Positions 1 to 8,576 of a stretch of DNA of 64,000 nt are shown here, in pieces. Source of the stretch: DYRB01 sp963709645 (GTDB lineage: Bacteria; Pseudomonadota; Gammaproteobacteria; Chromatiales; Chromatiaceae). A program made the translations under genes and the position numbers. The stretch lies in assembly GCA_963709645.1 (NCBI GenBank), contig CAVPXP010000048.1, positions 62,001-126,000 on the forward strand. Direction: 5' to 3'. The number at the start of each line of letters is the position of its first letter. The first letter of the stretch is position 1. The notes beneath the pieces were generated by a model. The model worked only from the letters and a program-made list of their open reading frames with translations, did no database searches and was not told the DNA's origin.

Positions 1-812
1 AGCAGGACGGCCGCCCCGAAGAGGGCGATGGTGGAGGGCTCCTGGTGGATGTTGTGGGCGGCGATGAAGCCGAGGATGACCAGCGCGAGGACCGTTAGGG
101 ACTGCACCAGGACGCGCCGGTCGGTGATGGCCTCTTTTTCGTTGTACTCCATGACGCGGAGACGGTCCTCCGTCTTGGCGTGCAGACTGCGCCCCCAGAT
201 CATGTAGATGGGGACCAGAGTGACAGCCATGACGACCACTACTACCGGGGCCAGGTGGAACACGAAGTCGTTGAACGTATAGCCCACCGCCGAGCCGATC
301 ATGATGTTGGGCGGGTCGCCGATGAGGGTCGCGGTGCCGCCGATATTGGCGGCGAAGATCTGGGTGAACAAGAAGGGGTAGGGGCTGACCTTCAGGGTCT
401 CGGTGATCAGCAGGGTGACTGGGGCGACCAGCAGGACCGTGGTGACGTTGTCCAAGAAGGCGGAGAGCACCGCCGTCACCAGGGCCAGCATGACCAGGAT
501 GCCCCAGGGGTCGGCCTTGACCTTCTTGGCCGACCACACCGCCAGGTACTGGAAGACCCCGGATTTCCGGGTAATCGCGACGATGACCATCATCCCGGTC
601 AGCAGCCCCAGGGTGTTGAAGTCCACCCCGGAAACGGCCTGCTGTTGGGTCAGGACACCGGCCAGCACCATGACCCCGGCGGCGAGCATGGCGACGATGG
701 CGCGGTTGATGCGCTCGGTCATCACCAGGATGTAGGTGGCAGCGAAGACGGCCGTGGCGAACCACAGCGGGTCCCAGCCGAAGATCACGCTCGGTGCGGC
801 ATGGGCGTCCAT
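1..812 (-). CDS. ArsB/NhaD-type (SLC13-like) ion permease, 3' end cut by window
   Basis: Reading leftwards from the ATG at 812, the frame stays open to the window edge (about 270 residues), so the C-terminal part is missing. It is a polytopic inner-membrane protein with several long hydrophobic segments. The stretch NIGGTATLIGDPPNIMIGSA near residue 160 is the family hallmark (a GTxTLIGDPPN-type loop). Such proteins exchange or export anions or Na+/H+; the substrate cannot be read from this part. The start codon overlaps the stop of the CBS-domain gene to its right (TGATG), so the two are very likely co-translated and the CBS protein may regulate the permease. Identity at family level is firm; arsenite, sodium or dicarboxylate specificity is open. 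Confidence 0.85.
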   Translation of the reverse strand, partial: MDAHAAPSVIFGWDPLWFATAVFAATYILVMTERINRAIVAMLAAGVMVLAGVLTQQQAVSGVDFNTLGLLTGMMVIVAITRKSGVFQYLAVWSAKKVKADPWGILVMLALVTAVLSAFLDNVTTVLLVAPVTLLITETLKVSPYPFLFTQIFAANIGGTATLIGDPPNIMIGSAVGYTFNDFVFHLAPVVVVVMAVTLVPIYMIWGRSLHAKTEDRLRVMEYNEKEAITDRRVLVQSLTVLALVILGFIAAHNIHQEPSTIALFGAAVL

Positions 813-1279
813 CAGACCCCCTGGGCCAGGATGGCCTTGCCGACGTCCCAATAGGAGACGACCCCCAGCAGGCAGCCGTCTTTCGGATCGACCACGGGCA
901 CGCTGCGGCGGGTCTTGTAGAGCACCAGCAGGGTCTCCAGCAGCGGCGTGTCAGGATCGATCACCGTCGCCTCATCGCTGAGGCAGATGGTCACCGGTTG
1001 GTCTTCGGATTCCTTGAGGCGGCGGCGCAGGTCCGCGAGGCTGTCGGAGACGAAGGACAGGTCCGTCAGGCCGCGCTCCATCAGGGCCGCCTGGGGCAGG
1101 ACCAGGCGCAGCAGGCAGTTCACCCCGAACACCCCCAGGTAGCGCCCCCGCTCGTCCAGGATGGGGACATTGCGAAACCGGTTGTCCATGATGTAACCCA
1201 TGCCCTTGCCGACGGTATCCGTGGCGGCGAGGACAGTGGGATTGGGGTCCATGACGTCTCGGGCAGTCTGTCCCGACAT
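812..1279 (-). CDS. CBS-domain pair protein, upstream partner of the permease
   Basis: A 155-residue soluble protein made almost entirely of two CBS motifs: residues about 5-60 (ARDVMDPNPTVL, then DERGRYLGVF) and about 85-150 (EATVIDPDTPLLETL, then GVVSYWDVGKAIL). CBS pairs bind adenine nucleotides or SAM and act as energy or ionic sensors. The start at 1279 is preferred over a longer frame because a GGAG Shine-Dalgarno lies about six bases upstream and the first CBS motif begins right after it. The stop overlaps the permease start by one base. I infer that it gates or regulates the permease; no enzymatic domain is visible. Confidence 0.85.
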   Translation of the reverse strand: MSGQTARDVMDPNPTVLAATDTVGKGMGYIMDNRFRNVPILDERGRYLGVFGVNCLLRLVLPQAALMERGLTDLSFVSDSLADLRRRLKESEDQPVTICLSDEATVIDPDTPLLETLLVLYKTRRSVPVVDPKDGCLLGVVSYWDVGKAILAQGV

Positions 1280-1458
1280 GGTGATGCTCCAAGGAGGTGT
1301 GGGCCGGGATAGCGCCCCAGCCAGCGCGGGCGCTAGCATACTCTGGGCTCGGGGCCATCCGCCATGGGCGGCTTGGGGCTTGATCGGCCGGCCCTTGGGG
1401 CGTGCAGGCGTATGGCTCTCGGCTCCTCGTCTGCGCCACCCTCTGTGAGATGTCCGGC

Positions 1459-2355
1459 CTAGTCCAAGCGCTCCCCAGGCAGGTCCTCGGTGTCCTCCGC
1501 GGGCTCGATGCGCTCGGCGATCAGCAGATGGACGCGGCGACTATCGGCCCGCTTGACGGTGAAGCGGAAACCCTCCACCTGCACCCGCTCACCGCCCTTG
1601 GGCAGACGACCCATGGCGTGGACCACCAGACCGCCGATGGTGTCGAACTCTTGGTCGGGCAGGGCGCAACTGAAGTAGGCGTTGAAGTCCTCGATGCTGG
1701 TGCGCGCCTTGATGGTGTACTCGTTGGCGCTGCGCCGGTAGATGAAGGCCCCCTCGTCGTAGTCGTGCTCATCGTCGATCTCACCGACGATCTGTTCCAG
1801 TACGTCCTCGATGGTCACCAGGCCGGCGGCGGTACCGTACTCGTCCACCACGATGGCCATGTGGCTTCGGCTGGAGCGGAACTCCTTGAGCAGGACGTTG
1901 AGGCGCTTGCTCTCGGGGACGAAGACCGCCGAGCGCACGAGGTCGCGGAGGATGAAGGGGCGACGGTTATCGCTGCCGCAAAAGCCGAGGAGGTCCTTGG
2001 CGATCAGCACCCCGACCACGTCCCCCTTGTCGTCGCCGATGACGGGGAAGCGGGAGTGGGCAGTCTCGACTACGACCTTGAGAATCTGGTCCAGGGGGTC
2101 GTCTCGGCGGATGTACGTCATCTCCGCCCGTGGGATCATGATGTCGCGTACCCGCAGGTCGGATACCTGCAAGACCCCCTCGATCATGCTGAGGGCGTCG
2201 GTGTCGAGTACGGCGCGCTGTTTGGCATCCCGGAGCAGCTCCAGGAGCTGCGGTTTGTCCTGCGGTGTGTGCCTGATTCGCTCCTGGACCTGCTGCCGGA
2301 GTCTTTCCAGCCAAGGGTAGGGGCGCGAACCGGCGCTAGATCGGTCGCTGGTCAT
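1459..2355 (-). CDS. corC: CorC/YbeX-family CBS and transporter-associated domain protein
   Basis: This 298-residue protein lacks the N-terminal membrane domain of the larger HlyC/CorC proteins. It has a short helical lead (1-60), a CBS pair at about 65-190 starting with VRDIMIPRAEM, and a CorC/HlyC transporter-associated domain at about 210-290 (YTIKARTSIEDFNAYF). That order and length match E. coli YbeX/CorC, linked to Co2+/Mg2+ efflux and to ribosome and RNA metabolism. Its start lies inside the ybeY coding region (20-base overlap), giving translational coupling in the miaB-ybeZ-ybeY-ybeX cluster conserved in gammaproteobacteria. Confidence 0.93.
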   Translation of the reverse strand: MTSDRSSAGSRPYPWLERLRQQVQERIRHTPQDKPQLLELLRDAKQRAVLDTDALSMIEGVLQVSDLRVRDIMIPRAEMTYIRRDDPLDQILKVVVETAHSRFPVIGDDKGDVVGVLIAKDLLGFCGSDNRRPFILRDLVRSAVFVPESKRLNVLLKEFRSSRSHMAIVVDEYGTAAGLVTIEDVLEQIVGEIDDEHDYDEGAFIYRRSANEYTIKARTSIEDFNAYFSCALPDQEFDTIGGLVVHAMGRLPKGGERVQVEGFRFTVKRADSRRVHLLIAERIEPAEDTEDLPGERLD

Positions 2356-2833
2356 TGGGGCTTTCGGTGGCCTCGTAGGGTGAAGGAAATCCTAACCCGG
2401 CCAGGATGACGGTTTCCATCGCCTCCATCTCCTCGGCATCGGGGTCTGTCAGGTGGTCGTAACCCAAGAGGTGGAGCGTGCCGTGCACCACGAGGTGGGC
2501 CCAATGGGCGTCCTGCGGTTTGCCCTGTTCGCTGGCCTCCCGCGCCACCAACGGCGCGCAGATCACCAGGTCGCCGATCAGGTCCTGAGGCGGCAGTCCG
2601 GGCGGTGCTTCGAAAGGGAAGGACAGGACATTGGTCGGCCCTGGCCGCCCGCGATAGCGCTGGTTCAATTCGGTCGCCTCGGCTTCATCCACCAACCGAA
2701 TGGTCAGCTCCGCCACCTCCCGGCGGCCGGTCAGCGCCGCCGTCGCCCAGGCTCTCAGACGCACCGCGTCGGGTAGGGCTGGGGCCTCGCAGGCGACCTG
2801 CAAATCGAGTACCAGTTCCGTCGGTTGGGTCAT
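2336..2833 (-). CDS. ybeY: Endoribonuclease YbeY (rRNA maturation)
   Basis: The zinc-binding signature HGTLHLLGYDH (residues about 117-127) is diagnostic of YbeY, a single-strand endoribonuclease that acts in 16S rRNA 3'-end maturation and ribosome quality control. The preceding RGRPGPTNVLSFPFE is also typical. The start at 2833 gives 165 residues, close to the usual length, and leaves 28 bases after the phoH stop. A longer frame from 2890 would overlap phoH by 29 bases and add a non-conserved tail, so I do not choose it. The gene sits between phoH (ybeZ) and corC (ybeX), as in E. coli. Confidence 0.95.
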   Translation of the reverse strand: MTQPTELVLDLQVACEAPALPDAVRLRAWATAALTGRREVAELTIRLVDEAEATELNQRYRGRPGPTNVLSFPFEAPPGLPPQDLIGDLVICAPLVAREASEQGKPQDAHWAHLVVHGTLHLLGYDHLTDPDAEEMEAMETVILAGLGFPSPYEATESPNDQRPI

Positions 2834-2861
2834 CAGTTCTCGGAAGTCCCATGCGTGGAGG

Positions 2862-3842
2862 TCACGGATTCTCGAAGACGTCATAGGCATTGACGATGCG
2901 CTGCACCAATGCGTGGCGCACCACGTCCCGGGCGCTGAAAAAGGTGAAGCTGATCCCCTCTAGGTCGCGCAGGATCTCGATGACCTGACGCAGCCCGGAC
3001 GGCTGGCCGCGGGGGAGGTCCACCTGGGTTACATCCCCAGTCACGACCGCCGTGGAGCCGAAGCCGATGCGTGTCAGGAACATCTTCATCTGCTCGGGGG
3101 TGGTGTTCTGCGCCTCGTCGAGGATGATGAAGGCCTCGTTCAGGGTCCGCCCGCGCATGAAGGCCAGGGGCGCGACTTCGATGACATTGCGCTCGATGAG
3201 CTTGTTGACCTTCTCGAAGCCGAGCATCTCGAAAAGGGCATCGTAGAGGGGGCGCAGATAGGGGTCGATCTTCTGGGCCAGGTCCCCCGGGAGGAAGCCC
3301 AGGCGCTCCCCAGCCTCCACCGCGGGACGCACCAGCAGGACGCGTCGTACGCGGTCCGTCTCCAGGGCCTCGACCGCGGAGGCGACGGCCAGGTAGGTCT
3401 TGCCCGTCCCTGCCGGGCCGATGCCGAAGTTGATGTCGTGGGTCAGGATGGCGTGCAGGTAGGCTTGCTGATTAGGCCCGCGGGGGCGCACCAGCCCGCC
3501 GCGCGTCTTGATGACGACCTCCGGCAGGCCGTCGACGCCTTGCTTGCTCTGGGCCTCGATCATGGTTTCCACACCGGACTCCTGGAGGCGCAGATGGACC
3601 AGTTCCGGGGTCAGGGGCTCGTCAGCCGCCGCGGTGTACAGGTCGCGAAGGATCTGCTCGGCCGCGGCTACGGCCAGGGGCTCCCCGATGAGCCGGAAGA
3701 CGCGCCCCCGGTTGGCGATCTCTACCCCCAGGCGCCGCTCGATTTGGCGGAGGTGCCCGTCGAGGAGCCCGCACAGGTTGGCCAGGCGGGCGTTGTCCTC
3801 GGGGAGGATCTCGATGTCCAGGGTGTGCGGGTGGGGTGACAA
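2862..3842 (-). CDS. ybeZ: PhoH-family ATPase YbeZ
   Basis: A 326-residue cytoplasmic ATPase of the PhoH family, usually found beside ybeY and thought to be an RNA helicase-like partner in ribosome metabolism. Walker A is GPAGTGKT (about 142-149) and Walker B is LDEAQN (about 241-246); an N-terminal KH-like region (ERRLGVEIANRGRVF) precedes them. The frame opens with a TTG codon at 3842 because no ATG or GTG in this frame lies between the miaB stop and the conserved DIEILPED; there is no strong Shine-Dalgarno, so the start is the least certain point. It lies 17 bases after miaB. Confidence 0.92.
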   Translation of the reverse strand: MSPHPHTLDIEILPEDNARLANLCGLLDGHLRQIERRLGVEIANRGRVFRLIGEPLAVAAAEQILRDLYTAAADEPLTPELVHLRLQESGVETMIEAQSKQGVDGLPEVVIKTRGGLVRPRGPNQQAYLHAILTHDINFGIGPAGTGKTYLAVASAVEALETDRVRRVLLVRPAVEAGERLGFLPGDLAQKIDPYLRPLYDALFEMLGFEKVNKLIERNVIEVAPLAFMRGRTLNEAFIILDEAQNTTPEQMKMFLTRIGFGSTAVVTGDVTQVDLPRGQPSGLRQVIEILRDLEGISFTFFSARDVVRHALVQRIVNAYDVFENP

Positions 3843-3859
3843 GCGGGGCGGGGAGGGGC

Positions 3860-5260
3860 TCAGGCGGTGCGCGCAGCGGGTAAACCGGAAACTGTTGTTG
3901 CGTCCCCGGCCTGTCTGCCATCTTTCACGGCCAATATCCCGCGTAGGGAATTGGGCAGGGCCTCCGTGATCTTCACCTCCGCGAAGCCCCCGATCAGCTC
4001 AGCCGGGCCGGGAAAGTTGACCACCCGGTTGTTCTCTGTACGCCCGGCCAGCACCGCGGGGTCTTTGCGTGACGGACGACTCACCAGGACCCGCTGTACG
4101 GTCCCGATCATGGCATGGGAGATGGCGCTGGCCTGATCGCTCAGGCGAGCCTGGAGACGGGCCAGGCGTTGCTGTTTGACATCCTGGGGGACATCGTCCG
4201 GGTAGTCCGCCGCCGGCGTCCCCGGACGACGGCTATAGATGAAGCTGAAGCTCCCGTCGAAGCCGACGTCCTCGACCAGGGCCAGCGTGGCGGCGAAGTC
4301 GGCCTCGGACTCCCCCGGGAAACCGACGATGAAGTCCGAGGAAATGCTGATTCCCGGCCGTGCCCGGCGGAGCCGCCGAATCTTGGTCTTGTACTCCAGA
4401 GCGGTGTGGCCGCGCTTCATGGCCGCCAGAATGCGATCCGAGCCGCTCTGCACCGGCAGGTGGACATGGCCGACCAACTCCGGAACCGCGGCGAAGGCGC
4501 TGATCAGCGAGTCCGAAAACTCCACCGGGTGCGATGTCGTGAAGCGGATGCGCTCGATCCCGTCCACGGCCGCTACGTAACGGATCAGTTCGGCCAGGTC
4601 CGCTGTATCCCCCTCGTGGGTCGGCCCGCGGTAGGCATTGACGTTTTGGCCCAGCAGGGTCACCTCGCGCACGCCCTGCTCGGCCAGTGCCGCGACATCC
4701 GCGATCACGTCATCGAAGGGCCGGCTGACCTCCTCGCCGCGGGTATAGGGGACCACGCAGTAGGTGCAGTACTTGGAGCACCCTTCCATGATGGACACGA
4801 AGGCGGTGGGTCCCTCGGCTCGCGGTGTCGGAAGGCTGTCGAACTTCTCGATCTGCGGAAAGGACACGTCCACTTGGGGCGCCCGGCTCCCTTCCGGGCG
4901 GGCATCGAGCTCTGCCAGCATCGCCGGGAGCCGGTGCAGGGTCTGGGGACCGAAGATCAGATCGACATAGGGTGCACGGGTCTGGATGGCCTCGCCTTCC
5001 TGGCTTGCCACGCAGCCGCCGACCCCGATCACGAGCCCCGGACGGCCCTGCTTGAGCGGGCGCCAGCGGCCGAGTTGGGAGAAGACCTTCTCCTGCGCCT
5101 TCTCGCGGATGGAGCAGGTGTTGAGCAAGAGCACATCCGCATCCTCGGGGCGCTCGACCAGGGTCAGCCCAGACGTCTCCCGCAGCACATCCGCCATGCG
5201 GGCGGAGTCGTACTCGTTCATCTGGCAGCCGTGAGTCTCGATATAGAGGGTCTTGGGCAT
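3860..5260 (-). CDS. miaB: tRNA-2-methylthio-N6-dimethylallyladenosine synthase MiaB
   Basis: Radical-SAM methylthiotransferase that converts i6A37 to ms2i6A37 in tRNAs reading UNN codons. The N-terminal UPF0004 domain carries the three auxiliary-cluster cysteines C12, C49 and C83; the radical-SAM cluster motif CSKYCTYC is at 161-168; a TRAM-like C-terminal domain follows at about 380-445. The length of 466 is only slightly above the usual 440-475. It is the first gene of the minus-strand cluster miaB-phoH-ybeY-corC; the promoter should lie in the 275-base gap between 5261 and the transposase, where I see no clear consensus. Confidence 0.96.
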   Translation of the reverse strand: MPKTLYIETHGCQMNEYDSARMADVLRETSGLTLVERPEDADVLLLNTCSIREKAQEKVFSQLGRWRPLKQGRPGLVIGVGGCVASQEGEAIQTRAPYVDLIFGPQTLHRLPAMLAELDARPEGSRAPQVDVSFPQIEKFDSLPTPRAEGPTAFVSIMEGCSKYCTYCVVPYTRGEEVSRPFDDVIADVAALAEQGVREVTLLGQNVNAYRGPTHEGDTADLAELIRYVAAVDGIERIRFTTSHPVEFSDSLISAFAAVPELVGHVHLPVQSGSDRILAAMKRGHTALEYKTKIRRLRRARPGISISSDFIVGFPGESEADFAATLALVEDVGFDGSFSFIYSRRPGTPAADYPDDVPQDVKQQRLARLQARLSDQASAISHAMIGTVQRVLVSRPSRKDPAVLAGRTENNRVVNFPGPAELIGGFAEVKITEALPNSLRGILAVKDGRQAGDATTVSGLPAARTA

Positions 5261-5535
5261 CGGGAGGGGCGGACGAAAAGGGCCGACGATAGTCAGGCCT
5301 TCCGTGGGTGTGTGTCAAGTTGCTCGCGGGCCCTTCCACGGTCCCGTCAAAGTCCGGCGGCTGCAGCGGGGGCGGCGGGGACCTTGGCGGGGCGAGCGTC
5401 GCGCTGGGGTTGGGAAAGGGGAGCGCAGTGCGCAGGGGTGCGTAATTGGCGGGGTTGGGAAGTGCGATTTCCGGGTTCGGATCGCGTGGGATCCTCCGCC
5501 GGAAGCGGACGGGTGGCGCGAGCGGTGGCGGACGG

Positions 5536-7294
5536 CTAGACGCCGACGGCGGCCAGGGCGCGGCGGGGCTGGTGGGCGAAGGCGCGCAGCGCGCTGGCGA
5601 TGTTGGTGAAGCCGTGCAGGCGAGCCAGGGCGATGGCGAAATTGCGCAAGGCGGCCATGACCGCCGGCCCGTGGCCGACGCGGATGCGCGAGCGATCCTC
5701 GTCGAAGGTCACATCGCGCACGTAGTGGGAGCGGTTCTCGATGCTCCAGTGCCCGCGGTTGAGTTCAAGGAGGCGTTGCGGGCTGGCCTGTTCGGGCGGC
5801 AGGCTGGTGAGGGCGAACACCGTTTCCTGGCGTTGGGTGCCGGACTTCAGCTCGGTGACGGTGCGCTCGATGCGGCAGACCTGGGCGACGTAGGGAAAGT
5901 CGCGGTAGTCGTTCAGGGCCGTGGTGGCGAGCAAGCGGCGCTGCTCTAGACGCCCGTGGCCCTTATCGAAGGTCGCGAAGCTGTGGGGGAAAATGCGCCG
6001 GAGTCAGGGCGCTGAGGTCTTCATAGAGGGTCGGCTGGTTGTGTTTGACGGTGAGCAAGTAGTGGGCGTGCTTGTCCTCGACCAGGCAGCGGGCGGTCTC
6101 GCGCTGGGTGTGCAGGGCATCGGCGGTGACCACCTGAGCGGTGAGGTCCAGGGGATGGAGCAACGGCTTGATCTCCGGGATCTCATTGGTCTTGGCTGGG
6201 ATCTCGCGTTGCGCCACCGTCACCCCCTGGCCCTGGAGGAAGGCGCTGAGCAGATGCACCTGGGTGCCATCGGCGCGCACCGCCCCGCACACAACTTTCC
6301 CGTCGACGGCGACGGCATCCTCGCCCTCGGCCACGCCGAGCAGCCAGTCGCCGAAGGCCGCATCGACGGCGGTGACATCGGCGGTTTGCAGGAGCCGACG
6401 GATGGTCGGCTCCGAGGGCGCCTCGAAGCGCTCGGTGCGCGGGTTGTAGCGGGCGCGCAGCCGTTTGAGCTGGGCCTGGGTCAGGCGCGCGGCCCACTCG
6501 GCGATGGCGCTGTAGCCGCGGGCACCGGCGAGCACGGCGGCGATCGCGATGGTCAGCACCGTGGCCAGGCGATGGCGCTGGCCCCGGGGGTGACGACAAT
6601 CGGGCAGGGCGCGCAGGCGCTGTTGCAGCGCCTCCAACTGGGCGGTGGTCAGGGTGACGCGTTGCATGGGGCTGCTCCAGGCGGGGGGAAGCGTCGGGGC
6701 GCACAGCAGCGCACGGGCCTGACGGTGCAGGGGGTAGAGGAGCACCCGCTTGGGCTGGCCGTGGGCGAAGTAGTGGCCGTTGCGGCGCGCAAACCCGCGC
6801 GTGCTGCCCACCACCTGCCAGTTGGCGGCCCGGTAACAAGCCCCGGTGAAGCGCGCGGGATCGACGAAGGTCTCGGCCAGCAGCAGGGGGTGGCCATGGA
6901 TCTGCTGCCAATCCCCCGACAAGCGCCGCAGGTTCAGCGCCAGCACGCGCGAGGCCAGATTGGGCAGGCGCCCCGCGGGCAGCACCAAAAACCGCGCGTT
7001 GTTGGCAATCAGGTGCAGGCGCTGGTAGTGCAGCACCCGCCCCCAGCCGATCCAGGCATCGCGCGCGGCGCACTTGAGCGCCGCCGCCTGCCAGCCGAGC
7101 AGGGCTACCCAGCACCCGTCGAGGGCGGCGACATAGCGCAACGTCCGCCCGAACAGCGCATGCAGACCCAGGTAGTGATGCTCCTGCACCAAGGCGTCCC
7201 ATGCCACCCGCTCCTCGGGGCGAATCGGACGCACCTCAAGGCGCCGGAGCACTTCGGCAGACGAGCAGTGGGGCTGACAAGGACCATCGGCCAT
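5536..7294 (-). pseudogene. DruA-like (DUF4338) / ISAs1-family fusion transposase, frameshifted
   Basis: Residues about 1-215 match the DUF4338 fold known from Druantia protein DruA and from transposases (EHHYLG, NNARFLVLP, PNLASRVLALNLRRL, ETFVDPARF, CYRAANW). From about 220 the protein becomes an ISAs1-family DDE transposase: CRHPRGQRHRLATVL lead, first aspartate in VAVDGKVV, second in VVTADALHTQRE, and the catalytic glutamate in HWSIENR. The frame breaks near 5985-5995 in a T4C5 run, where one extra base moves translation into the frame that continues as FATFDKGHGRLEQRR. Restoring one base gives a single protein of about 585 residues. Either the copy is dead or the run was misread. Confidence 0.85.
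5536..7294 (-). mobile_element. ISAs1-type insertion sequence (ends not resolved)
   Basis: The fusion transposase implies an insertion sequence between miaB and the nrd locus. I searched the flanks 5261-5535 and 7295-7455 by eye for terminal inverted repeats and target duplications and found none I trust, so only the transposase span is given. The element may extend into either flank. Confidence 0.6.
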
Positions 7295-7455
7295 GTCCGG
7301 CCTTGTACGCCATTCCGGGGCGGATGTTCAGTCCCCGCCGGATCCGTCTTTATCTCAATGCACTACCGCTGAACTCGACGGAGTCCTGCGGGCCCTTCGG
7401 CCCTGGGAGCAACGGGGGACATCGGCCTCGCGCTTGGGGCCCCTTGGCTTTGGGG

Positions 7456-8199
7456 TCATGCCACCCGCAGTCGGACGTGCGGGGGTAACCGGCTCCCGGC
7501 GAGGGGTGCAGCAGGGATCTGGGTGCGGAGCCCTGGGTCGAGGCTGCGCTCGGTGTGGCACCATTGCAGGACATGATCCCGGACGCCCGCATCGGCGAGG
7601 CGCTGCGTCAGGCGATGGAGGTAGTCGGCGGAGTCGAGACCGGGCATGGGGGTGGTGCGGACCTCCAGGCCGACATCGGCACCCAGCAACAACTTCAGGC
7701 TCTCCCAAGCCCGCTCACCGGAGCGGTCGATCCCGGTGACGGCCGGGTAGTCCTCGGCCAGGGCCTTGATGTCGAGCCCGACCCAGTCCAGATAGGGCAG
7801 GGCCAGGCGCAGGCGTTGCGGGTAGGCCCCCGCCGTGTGGAGCCCGACCTTGAAGCCGAGCGCCTTGACCTCCGCCATGGCGGCGGGGAGGGATCTTTGC
7901 AGTGTGGGCTCGCCGCCGCTGAAGACGACGGCGTCCAGTATGCCCTGACGGCGGTCCAGGAGGTCGCGTACCCGAGACCAGGGGATGAGGTCCCTGTGCC
8001 TGGCGGGCAGCAGCTCACCGTTTTGGCAATAACGGCATCGCCAGGGGCAGCCCTGGCAGAAGACCACGGCGGCGAGCTCGCCGGGGTAGTCGAGGGTGGT
8101 CAGCGCCGTTAGACCCCCGACCCGCAACCCTTGCGCGCCCGCCGGGACGGAGGGGAGGGCGGCCCGAAAGGTGCGCAGGGCTGAGGCGCTGACTGCCAT
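7456..8199 (-). CDS. nrdG: Anaerobic RNR activating enzyme NrdG (radical SAM)
   Basis: A 247-residue radical-SAM activase that installs the glycyl radical on NrdD. The cluster motif is CPWRCRYC (within FCQGCPWRCRYCQN), followed by the SAM-binding FSGGEPTLQ. The N-terminal GLTALTTLDYPGELA is typical of the NrdG/PflA-like branch common in Proteobacteria with NrdD of this type. I chose the ATG at 8199: the longer frame from 8307 would overlap the small NrdD ORF. It lies 25 bases after that ORF, so nrdD, the small ORF and nrdG form one transcription unit. No strong Shine-Dalgarno is visible, which may mean coupling to the gene before it. Confidence 0.92.
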   Translation of the reverse strand: MAVSASALRTFRAALPSVPAGAQGLRVGGLTALTTLDYPGELAAVVFCQGCPWRCRYCQNGELLPARHRDLIPWSRVRDLLDRRQGILDAVVFSGGEPTLQRSLPAAMAEVKALGFKVGLHTAGAYPQRLRLALPYLDWVGLDIKALAEDYPAVTGIDRSGERAWESLKLLLGADVGLEVRTTPMPGLDSADYLHRLTQRLADAGVRDHVLQWCHTERSLDPGLRTQIPAAPLAGSRLPPHVRLRVA

Positions 8200-8224
8200 C
8201 GGCTTTGTCGGAGTGACGGACCGG

Positions 8225-8443
8225 TCAGGCCGCAGCGCTTCCCCGCGCCGGGGTAAACCGATTCGGCCTGTGACCCGCGGCGTGGCCCTTGGGGGACTGT
8301 TCGACAAACTGGCACCGTTCGGCGTGTTCGGAGCGCTTGCCAGGATTGAAAGCCGAGACGGGTCGGTGATAACCCATCACTCGGGTCCAGACCTCGCAGC
8401 GGGTGCGCTCTACGTCGTTCAGTTCGAGACGGTCATCGGTCAT
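8225..8443 (-). CDS. Separate glycyl-radical C-terminal segment of class III RNR (small NrdD)
   Basis: This 72-residue protein reads TRCEVWTRVMGYHRPVSAF at about 14-32, followed by NPGKRSEHAER. That is the C-terminal glycyl-radical region of anaerobic ribonucleotide reductases, in which the glycine of an RVxGY-type motif carries the radical. The large NrdD upstream stops without any such motif. A good Shine-Dalgarno (AGGAG, nine bases before the ATG) shows that it is translated on its own, not read as a frameshifted tail. It lies 133 bases after nrdD and 25 bases before nrdG. It presumably docks onto NrdD to supply the radical glycine, as free YfiD does for pyruvate formate-lyase. The assignment rests on the motif and context. 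Confidence 0.8.
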   Translation of the reverse strand: MTDDRLELNDVERTRCEVWTRVMGYHRPVSAFNPGKRSEHAERCQFVEQSPKGHAAGHRPNRFTPARGSAAA

Positions 8444-8576
8444 GGCAGGGTGCTCCTGATCTAGGTTCGGCTCTGGTTGGGCGTTGTGGGTTGGGGCCTG
8501 GTATTGGGGTGGCGTCTGTCCGTTGGCCGGGGCCTTCCCATCAAGGCGTCGGCACGGGCGGGCGCCGTCGGACCCT

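Noticed and set aside
4115..5539. Open frame of 474 codons on the plus strand opposite miaB
   Set aside because: Antisense shadow of a firmly identified gene in high-GC DNA; no domain and no ribosome site.
5921..7372. Open frame of 483 codons opposite the transposase
   Set aside because: Antisense shadow; the minus-strand frame has clear transposase motifs.
5261..7455. Terminal inverted repeats for the ISAs1-type element
   Set aside because: Only short GC-rich matches such as GGATCC around CGCCGG were found on both sides; not convincing as IS ends.
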